Shown here: positions 1 to 7,403 of the stretch, in pieces
Layout: the number at the start of each line of letters is the position of its first letter
How positions within the stretch are numbered: the first letter of the stretch is position 1
Origin: CALMEC01 sp964628685
GTDB taxonomy: Bacteria; Actinomycetota; Thermoleophilia; Miltoncostaeales; Miltoncostaeaceae
Assembly (NCBI GenBank): GCA_964628685.1
Contig: CAZVNM010000005.1
Location: forward strand, 186,001 to 250,000
Direction of reading: 5' to 3'
DNA length: 64,000 nt
The notes under the pieces: generated by a model
What the model was told of the DNA's origin: nothing
The model's database searches: none
The model's input: the letters and a program-made list of their open reading frames with translations, nothing else
Made by a program: the position numbers and the translations under genes

Positions 1-1095
1 GGTGACGACCACGTCCTCCATCTGACCGTCCCCCCGGAGGGCACGACGGTGCGGGTGCTGTCGACCGACGGCCACGTGTCGCATCTGGGGTTCGACCTTG
101 GTGGACGGGTGACCGCCGTTGCCCGCATGGACGATCCGACCGTGGTCGCGGGCCGGGCGCTCATCATCGGGGCGCTCACGGTCATGGTCGGTCTCGTCGG
201 CATGCTGGCGGTGGTGGTGGCACCGGCCCTTCGCGCACCGATCCGCCCGCCGGGCGTGCGAGACGCGCGCCTGGCGGAGTTCGACGCGCCGGCACCTCCG
301 GGTTTCTCGGTGATCCGGTCGATCCTCGTGCGCACCGCCGTCCTGGGCCTCGTCGGGGTGCTCCTCGTGATCGCCGGCACGATGGGGGCGCTGGGGGCGG
401 GGGCCGGATCGCTCGGGACGCTCCTGGTGGACACCCGGCTGGGCCTGGCGGCCCTCGGATGGCTGGCCGCGATCGGCGTCGCGCTGGCGCTCGCGGTCGC
501 CCTCGGGCGGCGGGGACGGCCGCGGTCGTGGTGGCCGTGGGCGCTCGGCCTGCCGCCGGCGGTCGCCCTCGTGATCCTCAGCTGGTCGGGGCACGCCATG
601 TCCGGCAACGACCGCGCGCTCTCGGTGGGGCTCGACACGCTCCACCTCGTGGCCACCTGCCTCTGGTTCGGTGGACTCGTGGGGTTGGTGGTGGCCACCG
701 CGGTCGGTCGCCGGATGGGGGACCCCGTGCGGGTGCTCCCGACCCTGGCCGCGATCGTCGTGCGCTTCTCGGCGATGGCGCTGATCGCGGTGGGGGTGCT
801 GGTGGTGACCGGCGTCTATCGGGCGCTGGCCGAGCTCTCGGCGGTCGGGGACCTGGTGCACACCCGCTACGGCATCGCCCTGCTGGTGAAGCTCGGGGTC
901 TTCGGCGTGATGCTGTGCATCGCCGCCTACAACCGGTTCGTCATCCACCCGCGCCTCGAGCGCGCCGCCCTGGGGCTTGCCGACGACGATCGCGGGGCGG
1001 GGCGCGCGCTCGGCGCGAGCGTGCGGGCGGAGCTGACCCTGGCGGCGGTCCTGATCGTGACCGTCGCGGTGATGATCTCGTTGCCGCCGCCGTGA
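1..1095 (+). CDS. CopD-domain membrane protein (5' end outside window)
   Basis: The reading frame is open from base 1, so the true start lies upstream; an internal GTG at 49 is not the start. About eight hydrophobic segments follow one another over the 364 visible residues. The C-terminal half (HLVATCLWFGGL, then RFSAMALIAVGVLVVTGVYR and KLGVFGVMLCIAAYNRF) matches the CopD copper-resistance membrane domain. The hydrophilic residues before the first membrane segment (HLTVPPEGTTVRVLSTDGHV) look like the end of an extracytoplasmic domain, so a CopC-CopD type fusion is possible but cannot be seen. Likely role: copper handling or another membrane redox-metal function at the cytoplasmic membrane. 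The TGA stop (1093-1095) lies inside the first copy of the downstream tandem repeat. Confidence 0.75.
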   Translation, partial: GDDHVLHLTVPPEGTTVRVLSTDGHVSHLGFDLGGRVTAVARMDDPTVVAGRALIIGALTVMVGLVGMLAVVVAPALRAPIRPPGVRDARLAEFDAPAPPGFSVIRSILVRTAVLGLVGVLLVIAGTMGALGAGAGSLGTLLVDTRLGLAALGWLAAIGVALALAVALGRRGRPRSWWPWALGLPPAVALVILSWSGHAMSGNDRALSVGLDTLHLVATCLWFGGLVGLVVATAVGRRMGDPVRVLPTLAAIVVRFSAMALIAVGVLVVTGVYRALAELSAVGDLVHTRYGIALLVKLGVFGVMLCIAAYNRFVIHPRLERAALGLADDDRGAGRALGASVRAELTLAAVLIVTVAVMISLPPP

Positions 1096-1333
1096 TGCGC
1101 CGCGCGCACGCCTGGTGCCTGGCACGCAACGTGCGCGGCAGCGGGCTGGCGTCTCGGTTGCGCCCGCACCGTGATCTGTCGCGCGCAAGCTTGGGCCTGG
1201 CACGTAACTTGCGTGATGCGCCGTGCGCACGCCTGGTGCCTGGCACGCAACGTGCGCGGCGGCGGGCTGGCGTCTCGGTTGCGCCCGCACCGTGATCTGT
1301 CGCGCGCAAGCTTGGTGCCTGGCGCGTAGCTTG
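1092..1333. repeat. Two tandem copies of a ~121-bp repeat
   Basis: The segment starting GTGATGCGCCGCGCGCACG at 1092 recurs at 1213 with few substitutions (period 121). Each copy holds two versions of a hairpin-forming core centred on GTGCCTGGCAC. The first copy starts on the stop codon of the CopD-like gene, so part of the array is in its immediate 3' flank. Short frames across it on both strands are repeat-driven and not credible genes. Confidence 0.85.
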
Positions 1334-1337
1334 CGCG
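1104..1337 (+). repeat. Four direct copies of a 32-34 bp hairpin repeat
   Basis: Copies at 1104-1136, 1183-1214, 1225-1257 and 1304-1337. Each has an arm, a loop core of the type TGGTGCCTGGCACG(T/C)A, and a complementary arm. Arms are GCGCACG/CGTGCGC in copies one and three, and GCGCAAG/CTTGCGC in copies two (last base changed) and four, so the stem is kept while its bases change. The loop itself contains the smaller palindrome GTGCC-T-GGCAC (altered in some copies). This resembles a REP-type element; no transposase is nearby. Confidence 0.8.
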
Positions 1338-1379
1338 CTGAAGAATCCTCGATCTCAGTCGCACACGCTCAGGTGATGG

Positions 1380-1393
1380 ACGGAGATCTCCGT
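1380..1393. other. 14-bp perfect palindrome
   Basis: ACGGAGATCTCCGT reads the same on both strands. It lies inside the repeat-bounded segment, away from any gene start, so a regulatory role is not evident. Confidence 0.5.
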
Positions 1394-1410
1394 GTCCCGG
1401 TCTGGTGAAC

Positions 1411-1433
1411 ATCTGAGCCGGTGGCGCTCAGAT
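1411..1433. other. Hairpin A of a related pair (8-bp stem, 7-nt loop)
   Basis: ATCTGAGC, loop CGGTGGC, GCTCAGAT. Same size and layout as the hairpin at 1469-1491, and both are followed by GCTG. The closing stem pair is C-G here and T-A in the other copy. Confidence 0.65.
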
Positions 1434-1468
1434 GCTGTCACCCGATTGGGTGCTGCGCCGCAGGTCAT

Positions 1469-1491
1469 ATCTGAGTCTTCGTAACTCAGAT
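1469..1491. other. Hairpin B of a related pair (8-bp stem, 7-nt loop)
   Basis: ATCTGAGT, loop CTTCGTA, ACTCAGAT. It starts 58 bp after hairpin A. The stem is preserved by a paired change and the loop is unrelated. Confidence 0.65.
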
Positions 1492-1545
1492 GCTGGGAGT
1501 GGGTGGAGGCCCCACCGCCTCGTCGACGCGTCGGCCGGCATCGTG

Positions 1546-1579
1546 CGCGCAAGTTACGTGCCAGGCACCAGGCTTGCGC
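1546..1579 (-). repeat. Fifth, inverted copy of the hairpin repeat
   Basis: Read on the minus strand this 34-mer is GCGCAAGCC-TGGTGCCTGGCACG-TAACTTGCGCG, matching the direct copy at 1304-1337 at about 31 of 34 positions. It closes a 276-bp segment with inverted ends (1304-1579). Confidence 0.8.
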
Positions 1580-1880
1580 GGGCGCCGTTGGACGGCCCGC
1601 CGGTGGCTCGCGTCCGGCCCCGTGGGGCGGGCGGGGGTGACGCCCCGGCTATCCCCATGCCTGTTGGCAATTCCGGTTTCGGCCGTGCCGCTGTCGCTGA
1701 AATGCGTTGCATCGGCCGGAAAGGTCGTTTGAGCAGGGCAAACGCGCCGGGGGAGAGGGGGGTTGCGGCAGGGGGGAGGGCCCGCGAAAACGGAGGGAGG
1801 CGGGGGGGATCGGGGAGGTCTTCCACAGGGCGATCGGATGCCGAATAGTGGGCTGACCGCACCCGATCCGAACTGGAGCC
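1580..1880 (+). other. Gene-free leader of the LysM transglycosylase gene; possible structured RNA
   Basis: No credible gene. In order it has GTCGCTGAAA (from 1693), GCCGGGGGAG (from 1747), and GCCGAAT (1840-1846) followed by GCTGACC (1852-1858), the last two enclosed by a GATCGG/CCGATC stem (1832-1837 with 1863-1868). These vaguely recall conserved blocks of the ydaO/yuaA c-di-AMP riboswitch, which in actinobacteria often precedes cell-wall hydrolase genes. The expected GGGGUGAAUC block is absent, so this is only a possibility. Confidence 0.3.
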
Positions 1881-3308
1881 ATGAGGAACTTCCGCACACT
1901 CGTCCTGACCCTCGTCCTCGGCCTCGCCATGGCCGCGCCGCTCAACGCCGCCCTGCAGGTGACCGTTCGCGCCGGTGACAGCCTGGCGGCCATCGGGGAG
2001 CGTCACGGCGTGAGCGCCCAGGCGATCGCGTCGGCCAACGGGATCCGCAACCCGGCGATGATCTCGATCGGCACGACGCTCTCGATCCCGAGCGGCGGGT
2101 CGTCATCATCGACGTCCACGTCGTCAGCGTCGAGCACCTCCTCGTCGGGGTCGCACACGGTGGCGCCCGGTGAGAACCTGGGTGCGATCGCGGCCCGCTA
2201 CGGGACGACCACGGCCGCTCTCGTGGAGGCCAACAACATCGCCGACCCGGCCATGATCGTCGCGGGCACCCGCCTGCGGATCTCCGGCACCGGTTCGTCG
2301 ACCGGATCGTCGTCGGCGTCGTCCACCACCGTCGCCGCGTCGTCCTCCTCGGGGTCGCACACGGTGGCGCCCGGTGAGAACCTGGGTGCGATCGCCGCCC
2401 GCTACGGGACGAGCGCGCAGGCGCTGGCGAGCGCCAACGGGATCGCGAACCCCAACATGGTCGTCGCGGGCACCCGCCTGCGGATCGTGTCGGGCGGGTC
2501 GTCGACCCCCGCGTCGTCGAACGCATCGAGCGCGTCGGCGTCGGGCGGCACCGTCCACACCGTCGCGCCGGGTGAGAACCTGGGTGCGATCGCGGTGCGG
2601 TACGGCACGACGGTCGAGTCCCTGACGCGGATGAACGGTCTGCGCGATCCGAACACGATCGGCGCCGGCACCACCCTTCGCATCGTCGCGGGCGGTGGGA
2701 CCCCGTCGACCGTGAGCACCATCTCGTCCTCGTCGTCCGGCGGGGTCCACACGGTGGCCCCGGGTGAGAACCTGGGTGCGATCGCCGCCCGCTACGGCAC
2801 GAGCGCACAGGCGCTTGCGAGCGCCAACGGGATCGCGAACCCCAACATGATCGTGGCCGGCACCCGGCTGCAGATCACCGGCGGCGGCACGACCACCCCG
2901 GCCCCCGGCCCGTCGGTCCCGGTGACCGCCGCCACCTCCGGGTGGGGTGGCCAGCCCGGCAGCACCGAGGTGCGGAGCCTTCTGGACCAGGCCTCGGCCC
3001 GCCACGGCGTCGACCCGGCCCTCGCCCGCGCGATCGCCTGGCAGGAGAGCGGTTACTGGCAGGGCGCGCGTTCGAGCGTGGGTGCGATCGGCGTCATGCA
3101 GCTCATGCCCGCCACCGCCGCCTGGGCAGGCCCCGCGCTCCTCGGCCGGGACATCGACCCGACCAACGTCCGCGACAACGTCGACGCCGGCACCGCCTAC
3201 ATCGCCTACCTGCAGCGCAACACGAGCTCCCGCGATCAGGCCGTGGCCAGCTACTACCAGGGCCTCGGCTCGGTGACCTCGCGCGGCTACTACGACGACA
3301 CCAAGTAG
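1881..3308 (+). CDS. Secreted five-LysM lytic transglycosylase
   Basis: 475 residues. An N-terminal signal peptide (about 1-24) is followed by five LysM modules at about 27-69, 91-134, 159-203, 225-269 and 289-333, joined by Ser/Thr/Gly linkers, and a C-terminal SLT (lysozyme-like) domain at about 362-475. The SLT domain has the catalytic glutamate in AWQESGYW (about residue 389) and the GVMQLMPATA motif. LysM modules bind peptidoglycan and the SLT domain cleaves between MurNAc and GlcNAc, so this is an outward-facing wall-remodelling enzyme. Modules two, three and five are nearly identical, pointing to recent internal duplication. The ATG follows a GGAG element closely. The long leader upstream may be regulatory. 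Confidence 0.9.
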   Translation: MRNFRTLVLTLVLGLAMAAPLNAALQVTVRAGDSLAAIGERHGVSAQAIASANGIRNPAMISIGTTLSIPSGGSSSSTSTSSASSTSSSGSHTVAPGENLGAIAARYGTTTAALVEANNIADPAMIVAGTRLRISGTGSSTGSSSASSTTVAASSSSGSHTVAPGENLGAIAARYGTSAQALASANGIANPNMVVAGTRLRIVSGGSSTPASSNASSASASGGTVHTVAPGENLGAIAVRYGTTVESLTRMNGLRDPNTIGAGTTLRIVAGGGTPSTVSTISSSSSGGVHTVAPGENLGAIAARYGTSAQALASANGIANPNMIVAGTRLQITGGGTTTPAPGPSVPVTAATSGWGGQPGSTEVRSLLDQASARHGVDPALARAIAWQESGYWQGARSSVGAIGVMQLMPATAAWAGPALLGRDIDPTNVRDNVDAGTAYIAYLQRNTSSRDQAVASYYQGLGSVTSRGYYDDTK

Positions 3309-3418
3309 TACGTGACCTCCGTCAACGGCCACTACGGCCGGCGGTAGGTCCGAACTGGGCGGGTCGAGCGGCCTTCGCGTCGTCCGACCCGCCGCCTCCC
3401 AGCCTCCCGCGCCTCCCC

Positions 3419-3450
3419 GGGCCGGAACGACCAGCGTGTCGTTCCGGCCC
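3419..3450 (+). terminator. Hairpin terminator after the LysM transglycosylase gene
   Basis: GGGCCGGAACGAC, loop CAGCGT, GTCGTTCCGGCCC: a perfect 13-bp stem about 110 bp after the stop codon, followed by a weak T run (CATTTC). It also separates the gene from the promoter-like site of the next gene. Confidence 0.7.
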
Positions 3451-3514
3451 GTCGCATTTCGGGGGTGCGTCGGCCGCCCCGCCCGGTGCACCCCGGTCGT
3501 CATCGTGGGCGTGG

Positions 3515-3520
3515 GATACT
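3515..3520 (+). promoter_or_regulatory. -10 hexamer of a leaderless promoter
   Basis: GATACT ends six nt before the ATG at 3527 and no ribosome-binding sequence lies between. This spacing recurs at several other genes in the window and implies a transcript starting at or next to the start codon. Confidence 0.45.
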
Positions 3521-3526
3521 CGCGAC

Positions 3527-4552
3527 ATGAGTGAGGACACCCCGCTCGACCTGGGTCTCGTCGGTGTCGACGCCCCCGACATCGCCCGCCTGGCACGCTT
3601 GGCCGACGAGGCGGGGTTCGGGCGTCTCTGGTCGGCCGAGCTCTACCGGTCGGCCACGGTGCCCCTGGCGCTCGCGGCCACCGTCACACGGGACATGGAG
3701 CTCGCCACCGGCATCGCCCTGGCCTTCACGCGAAGCCCGATGGTGCTGGCGTTGGAGGCCCTCGACCTGGACGAGATCTCGGGCGGTCGCGCGGTCATCG
3801 GTCTGGGCGCCGGGGTGCGCCGCCTGAACCACCGCTGGCACGCGGTCGACGCCTACGATCCGCCGATCGCCCGCATGCGCGAGACGGTGGCGGCCCTGCG
3901 CGAGCTGATCGACGCCATGGCCACGGGCCGCGACGCCCGCTCCCGCGGACGTCACGTGGACATCGACGTGGTGGGGTACCGGCGCCCGGTCGCGGCGGTC
4001 CGGCCCCGGATCCCGGTCTGGCTGGCGGCGGTCATGCCGGGCATGGCGCGTCTGGCGGGTGAGGTGGCGGACGGGTTCCTCGACCACCCGGTCACCTCGC
4101 CGGACTGGCTGGAGGAGCGCCTGCGACCGCAGCTTCGGCGCGGCGCCGAGCGGTCCGACCGTGAGCCGCCGCCGGTCTGCGGCGGTGTGATCGTGGCGGT
4201 CGACGACGCGGACCCCGAGCGTGCGCGGGTCGCCGCGGCCCTCAGCATCGGCTTCTACGCGACGGTCCGCACCTACCAGCAGCTCTTCGCGTCCCACGGC
4301 TTCGCGGCGCGGCTGGGCCCGATCCGCCGGGCCTTTCTGGCGGGCGACGCCGCCGCGCTGGCCGACGCCGTCGGCCGCGACATGGTCGACGCGTTCGCCG
4401 CCGCCGGCACGGCCGACGACGCCCGGGCCGCGGTCGCACGTCGTCGTCCCCACGTGGATCGCCTGTGGCTCGCGACCCCGCATCATGCGCAGACCCCGCA
4501 GGAGGCATCGGGCTGGCAGGAGGCGATCATCACGACGTTCGCCCGGCGGTGA
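3527..4552 (+). CDS. LLM-class (luciferase-like) flavin-dependent oxidoreductase
   Basis: 341 residues. The N-terminal half has typical luciferase-like monooxygenase sequence: GLVGVDAPDIARLARLADEA, LATGIALAFTRSPMVLA and GRAVIGLGAGV. A TIM-barrel enzyme using FMN or, as often in actinobacteria, coenzyme F420 is expected; the substrate cannot be told. The frame is open far upstream, but those residues are shadow sequence over the transglycosylase gene. The ATG at 3527 sits right after a -10-like hexamer and begins the family-like sequence. The stop overlaps the GTG start of ligD (GTGA), so the two genes are translationally coupled although functionally unrelated. Confidence 0.8.
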   Translation: MSEDTPLDLGLVGVDAPDIARLARLADEAGFGRLWSAELYRSATVPLALAATVTRDMELATGIALAFTRSPMVLALEALDLDEISGGRAVIGLGAGVRRLNHRWHAVDAYDPPIARMRETVAALRELIDAMATGRDARSRGRHVDIDVVGYRRPVAAVRPRIPVWLAAVMPGMARLAGEVADGFLDHPVTSPDWLEERLRPQLRRGAERSDREPPPVCGGVIVAVDDADPERARVAAALSIGFYATVRTYQQLFASHGFAARLGPIRRAFLAGDAAALADAVGRDMVDAFAAAGTADDARAAVARRRPHVDRLWLATPHHAQTPQEASGWQEAIITTFARR

Positions 4553-6870
4553 GCGACCGGCTGCGCGACTACCGCGCGAAGCGGGACTTCGCGGCCACCC
4601 CCGAGCCGGCGGACACGGCGCCCGGTCCCGCGGGTGACGCCGACGGGCCGCGGTTCGTGGTCCAGCGTCACTCGGCGCGCGCCCTGCACTTCGACCTGCG
4701 GCTCGAGATCGACGGCACACTGGCGTCCTGGGCGGTTCCGAAGGGCATCCCGCTTCGCACCGGCGCGAAGCGGTTGGCGGTGCGCACCGAGGACCACCCG
4801 CTGACGTACCTCGACTTCCACGGGATCATCCCCGAGGGCCAGTACGGCGCCGGGCGGATGACCGTCTGGGACACCGGCCGGTACACCCCGATCCTCCTCG
4901 ACGAACGCGAGATCAAGGTCCACCTGACCGGACGGGTGCTGGACGGCGAGTACCACCTGGTCCGCACGGGCGAGCGGGGCGGTCGCGAGGAGTGGCTGGT
5001 GTTCCGCTCCGCCAGGGGCGACGAGGGCCCGCCGGATCCGCGCGCGGCGTTCCGAGCGCTTCGCCCCATGCTCGCCCAACCGGTGGACGCGCCCTTCGAC
5101 GACGACGGGTGGGCCTTCGAGATCAAGTGGGACGGCCATCGCTGTCTGGCCCTGGTCGATTCGGAGGGGACCGAGCTTCGCAGCCGCGGCGGGCACAACG
5201 TGACCGCCGACCATCCGGCCCTCGCCGACCTGCGCCGCTCCATCGACGCCCAGGAGGCGGTGCTCGACGGTGAGCTCGTGGTGCTGGACGAGCGGGGGCG
5301 GGCCGTCTTCCAGGACCTGCAGGCCGGCCGCGGCACGGTCACCTACGTGGTCTTCGACCTCCTCTACGTCGACGGCGAGTGGATCGACGGGCTGCCCTGG
5401 GACGAACGGCGCGAGCGGTTGCGGCAGGTGCTGGGTGACCCGGTCGTGGCGCCCCTGCTGTTGTCGGACGACGTCGCGGCCGAGGGCCGGGCGCTCTTCG
5501 CGGCGGTCGCGGCCCAGGACGGGGAGGGGGTCGTGGCCAAACGGCGCACGAGCCGGTACGCCGCGGGCGGCCGCTCACCCGACTGGCGCAAGGTCAAGGT
5601 GCGCCACGAGACCGAGGCCGGCGTCTGCGGGTTCATGCCGGGCGAGGGGTCGCGACGCGGCACCTTCGGCGCGCTCATCCTGTGCGAGGACGAGGGCGAC
5701 GGACCCCGCTACGTCGGACGCGTGGGATCGGGCTTCACCGAGGCCGCCACCCGCGACCTGCGCGCCCGCCTCGATCGTCTGGTGATCACCGACGCCCCGC
5801 TCGACCCCGTCCCGGCGGAGCTTCGGGGCGCCACCTGGGTCCGCGCCGGGCTCACCTGCCGCGTCGCCTACGCCGACCGCACCGAGGAGGGCATCCTGCG
5901 CCACCCGGTGTTCCAGGGACTCGTGGAGCCCGACCGCGGCCCGGTGGCGCGGGTGCTCGACACCTCGGCGGGGGAGCTTCGCCTGCGCGACGGCGATCGC
6001 GAGGTGCGCCTCACCAACCTCGCAAAGCCCTTCTGGCCGTCGCTCGGCATCACCAAGGGCGACCTGCTGGACCACTACGCGCGCATGGCGCCCGTGCTCG
6101 TGCCCCACATCGCCGGTCGACCGATGGTGATGAAGCGCTACCCCGACGGCTGGGACCACCAGTTCTTCTTCCAGCACGCCCTCCCCGACACCGCGCCGCC
6201 GTGGCTGGGGCGCGCACGCCTGGAGAAGGGCGACGACGCCATCACCTACGGTGTGGTGGACGACCCGATGGGGCTTCTGTGGATGGTGAACCTCGGCTGC
6301 ATCGACCTCAACCCGTGGCATGCGCGCGCGGCGACGCCGCACCTCGCCGAGCACGTGCTCTTCGACCTCGACCCGCAGGAGGGCGTGCCGTTCGACACGG
6401 TGCGCGAGGTGGCCCTGGCGGTGCGCGACGAGCTGGCGGCCATCGGCCTGCGCTGCCATGCGAAGACGTCCGGGTCGCGGGGCATGCACGTGATCGTCCC
6501 GATCATCCCGGCGCCGCACGAGTCGACGCGTCTGTTCGCCAACCTCATCGCCCGCCGGCTGGTGACGGCGTCGCCCGCGACGGTGACCGTCGAGACCGCC
6601 ATCGCCCGTCGCGGCAGGCGCGTGTACGTGGACGCCAACCAGAACGGCTACGGCAAGACGATCGCGAGCGTCTACTCGGTTCGGGCGGTGGCGACCGCGA
6701 CGGTCTCGACGCCGGTCACCTGGGACGAGGTCGCCGAGGGCGTCGACCCGACCCGGCTCACGATGGAGGCGGTGGCCGAACGGGTGGGCACGATGGGTGA
6801 CCTGTTCGCCGACGTGCTCGCCGGCGACCAGGACCTGGCCGCGGCCGTGGAGCGTCTCGGTGAGCGCTGA
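4549..6870 (+). CDS. ligD: ATP-dependent DNA ligase D (phosphoesterase-ligase-polymerase)
   Basis: 773 residues in three domains. A 3'-phosphoesterase (about 30-150) has RFVVQRHSARALHFDLRLE and PEGQYGAG. An ATP-dependent ligase (about 165-470) has the nucleotidyl-lysine motif FEIKWDG (Lys193) and GEGVVAKR. A primase-polymerase domain (about 480-773) begins near LTNLAKPFWP and has FDLDP as the metal-binding acidic motif. The order PE-LIG-POL is as in Pseudomonas LigD; mycobacterial LigD has POL first. It repairs double-strand breaks by non-homologous end joining together with Ku. No ku gene is in this window. The GTG start overlaps the preceding TGA, and the next gene starts inside its 3' end. 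Confidence 0.93.
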   Translation: MSDRLRDYRAKRDFAATPEPADTAPGPAGDADGPRFVVQRHSARALHFDLRLEIDGTLASWAVPKGIPLRTGAKRLAVRTEDHPLTYLDFHGIIPEGQYGAGRMTVWDTGRYTPILLDEREIKVHLTGRVLDGEYHLVRTGERGGREEWLVFRSARGDEGPPDPRAAFRALRPMLAQPVDAPFDDDGWAFEIKWDGHRCLALVDSEGTELRSRGGHNVTADHPALADLRRSIDAQEAVLDGELVVLDERGRAVFQDLQAGRGTVTYVVFDLLYVDGEWIDGLPWDERRERLRQVLGDPVVAPLLLSDDVAAEGRALFAAVAAQDGEGVVAKRRTSRYAAGGRSPDWRKVKVRHETEAGVCGFMPGEGSRRGTFGALILCEDEGDGPRYVGRVGSGFTEAATRDLRARLDRLVITDAPLDPVPAELRGATWVRAGLTCRVAYADRTEEGILRHPVFQGLVEPDRGPVARVLDTSAGELRLRDGDREVRLTNLAKPFWPSLGITKGDLLDHYARMAPVLVPHIAGRPMVMKRYPDGWDHQFFFQHALPDTAPPWLGRARLEKGDDAITYGVVDDPMGLLWMVNLGCIDLNPWHARAATPHLAEHVLFDLDPQEGVPFDTVREVALAVRDELAAIGLRCHAKTSGSRGMHVIVPIIPAPHESTRLFANLIARRLVTASPATVTVETAIARRGRRVYVDANQNGYGKTIASVYSVRAVATATVSTPVTWDEVAEGVDPTRLTMEAVAERVGTMGDLFADVLAGDQDLAAAVERLGER

Positions 6871-7396
6871 CCGCCCGACGACCGGACGCCGGCGCACGGC
6901 GACGATCGCCTGCCTGCTCGTGCTGTCGGCGGGGACGCTCGCCGCATGCGGCGACCCCGATCCCGAGGGGCCGGGCAGCGAGAGCGGTCAGTACGCCGGA
7001 ATTCGCGACGGGTTGGGCGCGCTCATCGACTTCGGGGCGTCGGACCGTCGCACCAAACGCATCGCCGACGCCATGGAGGGGCGGTCCGAGACGGTGGCCG
7101 TCGTGTCGATCGTCAACCGCACCGACGAGCTGGTCGGCATCCCCACCTTCACCGCGCACCGCGTGAACGGGCTCACCACCGTGCTCGCCCGCGCGGACCG
7201 CGATCCGCGACTGCGGGCCGCCGGCCTACCGGAGGCCGGCAGCTACGTCCCGGCCCGCGGGGCGCTCACCGTCTATCTGCTGCTGCCGGGATCCCCCGCC
7301 GACGTGACCGCCGTGGCCATGCGCAGCGGCCTCGAGCGGGAGGTGCGTCTGCAACCGCAGCGGGCCGACGGCGTCCAGCCGAGGCGCGAACGCTGA
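6860..7396 (+). CDS. Putative lipoprotein of unknown function
   Basis: 178 residues from the GTG at 6860, which overlaps the ligD end by 11 bp. A short basic N-terminus (GRRRT) is followed by a hydrophobic segment and a lipobox ending LAAC (Cys30), so the mature protein should be a lipid-anchored extracytoplasmic protein. The mature part contains VAVVSIVNRTDELVGIPTF and is mixed alpha/beta in character; I recognise no family. A start two codons upstream (GTG) is equally possible. It converges with the SDR gene, leaving only 7 bp between stops. Confidence 0.65.
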   Translation: MSADRPTTGRRRTATIACLLVLSAGTLAACGDPDPEGPGSESGQYAGIRDGLGALIDFGASDRRTKRIADAMEGRSETVAVVSIVNRTDELVGIPTFTAHRVNGLTTVLARADRDPRLRAAGLPEAGSYVPARGALTVYLLLPGSPADVTAVAMRSGLEREVRLQPQRADGVQPRRER

Positions 7397-7403
7397 GCGC
7401 GGC

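Larger units (their letters stand above)
1304..1579. other. 276-bp segment bounded by inverted 34-bp repeats
   Basis: The left end (1304-1337) and right end (1546-1579) are inverted copies of the same 34-mer. Between them lie a 14-bp palindrome (1380-1393) and two related hairpins (1411-1433 and 1469-1491), but no credible reading frame. Terminal inverted repeats around a non-coding interior are the build of a MITE or REP-pair element. I see no clear target-site duplication, so mobility is an inference. Confidence 0.45.

Noticed and set aside
1092..1579. CRISPR array
   Set aside because: Copies are spaced irregularly, vary in sequence, include an inverted copy, and the intervening DNA is itself repeated.
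1432..1899. Overlapping open frames of about 137 residues on both strands before the LysM gene
   Set aside because: No start signal or family similarity; they run through repeats and a G-rich leader.
4549..6870. Ku gene next to ligD
   Set aside because: None is present in the window; the neighbours are an oxidoreductase and a lipoprotein.
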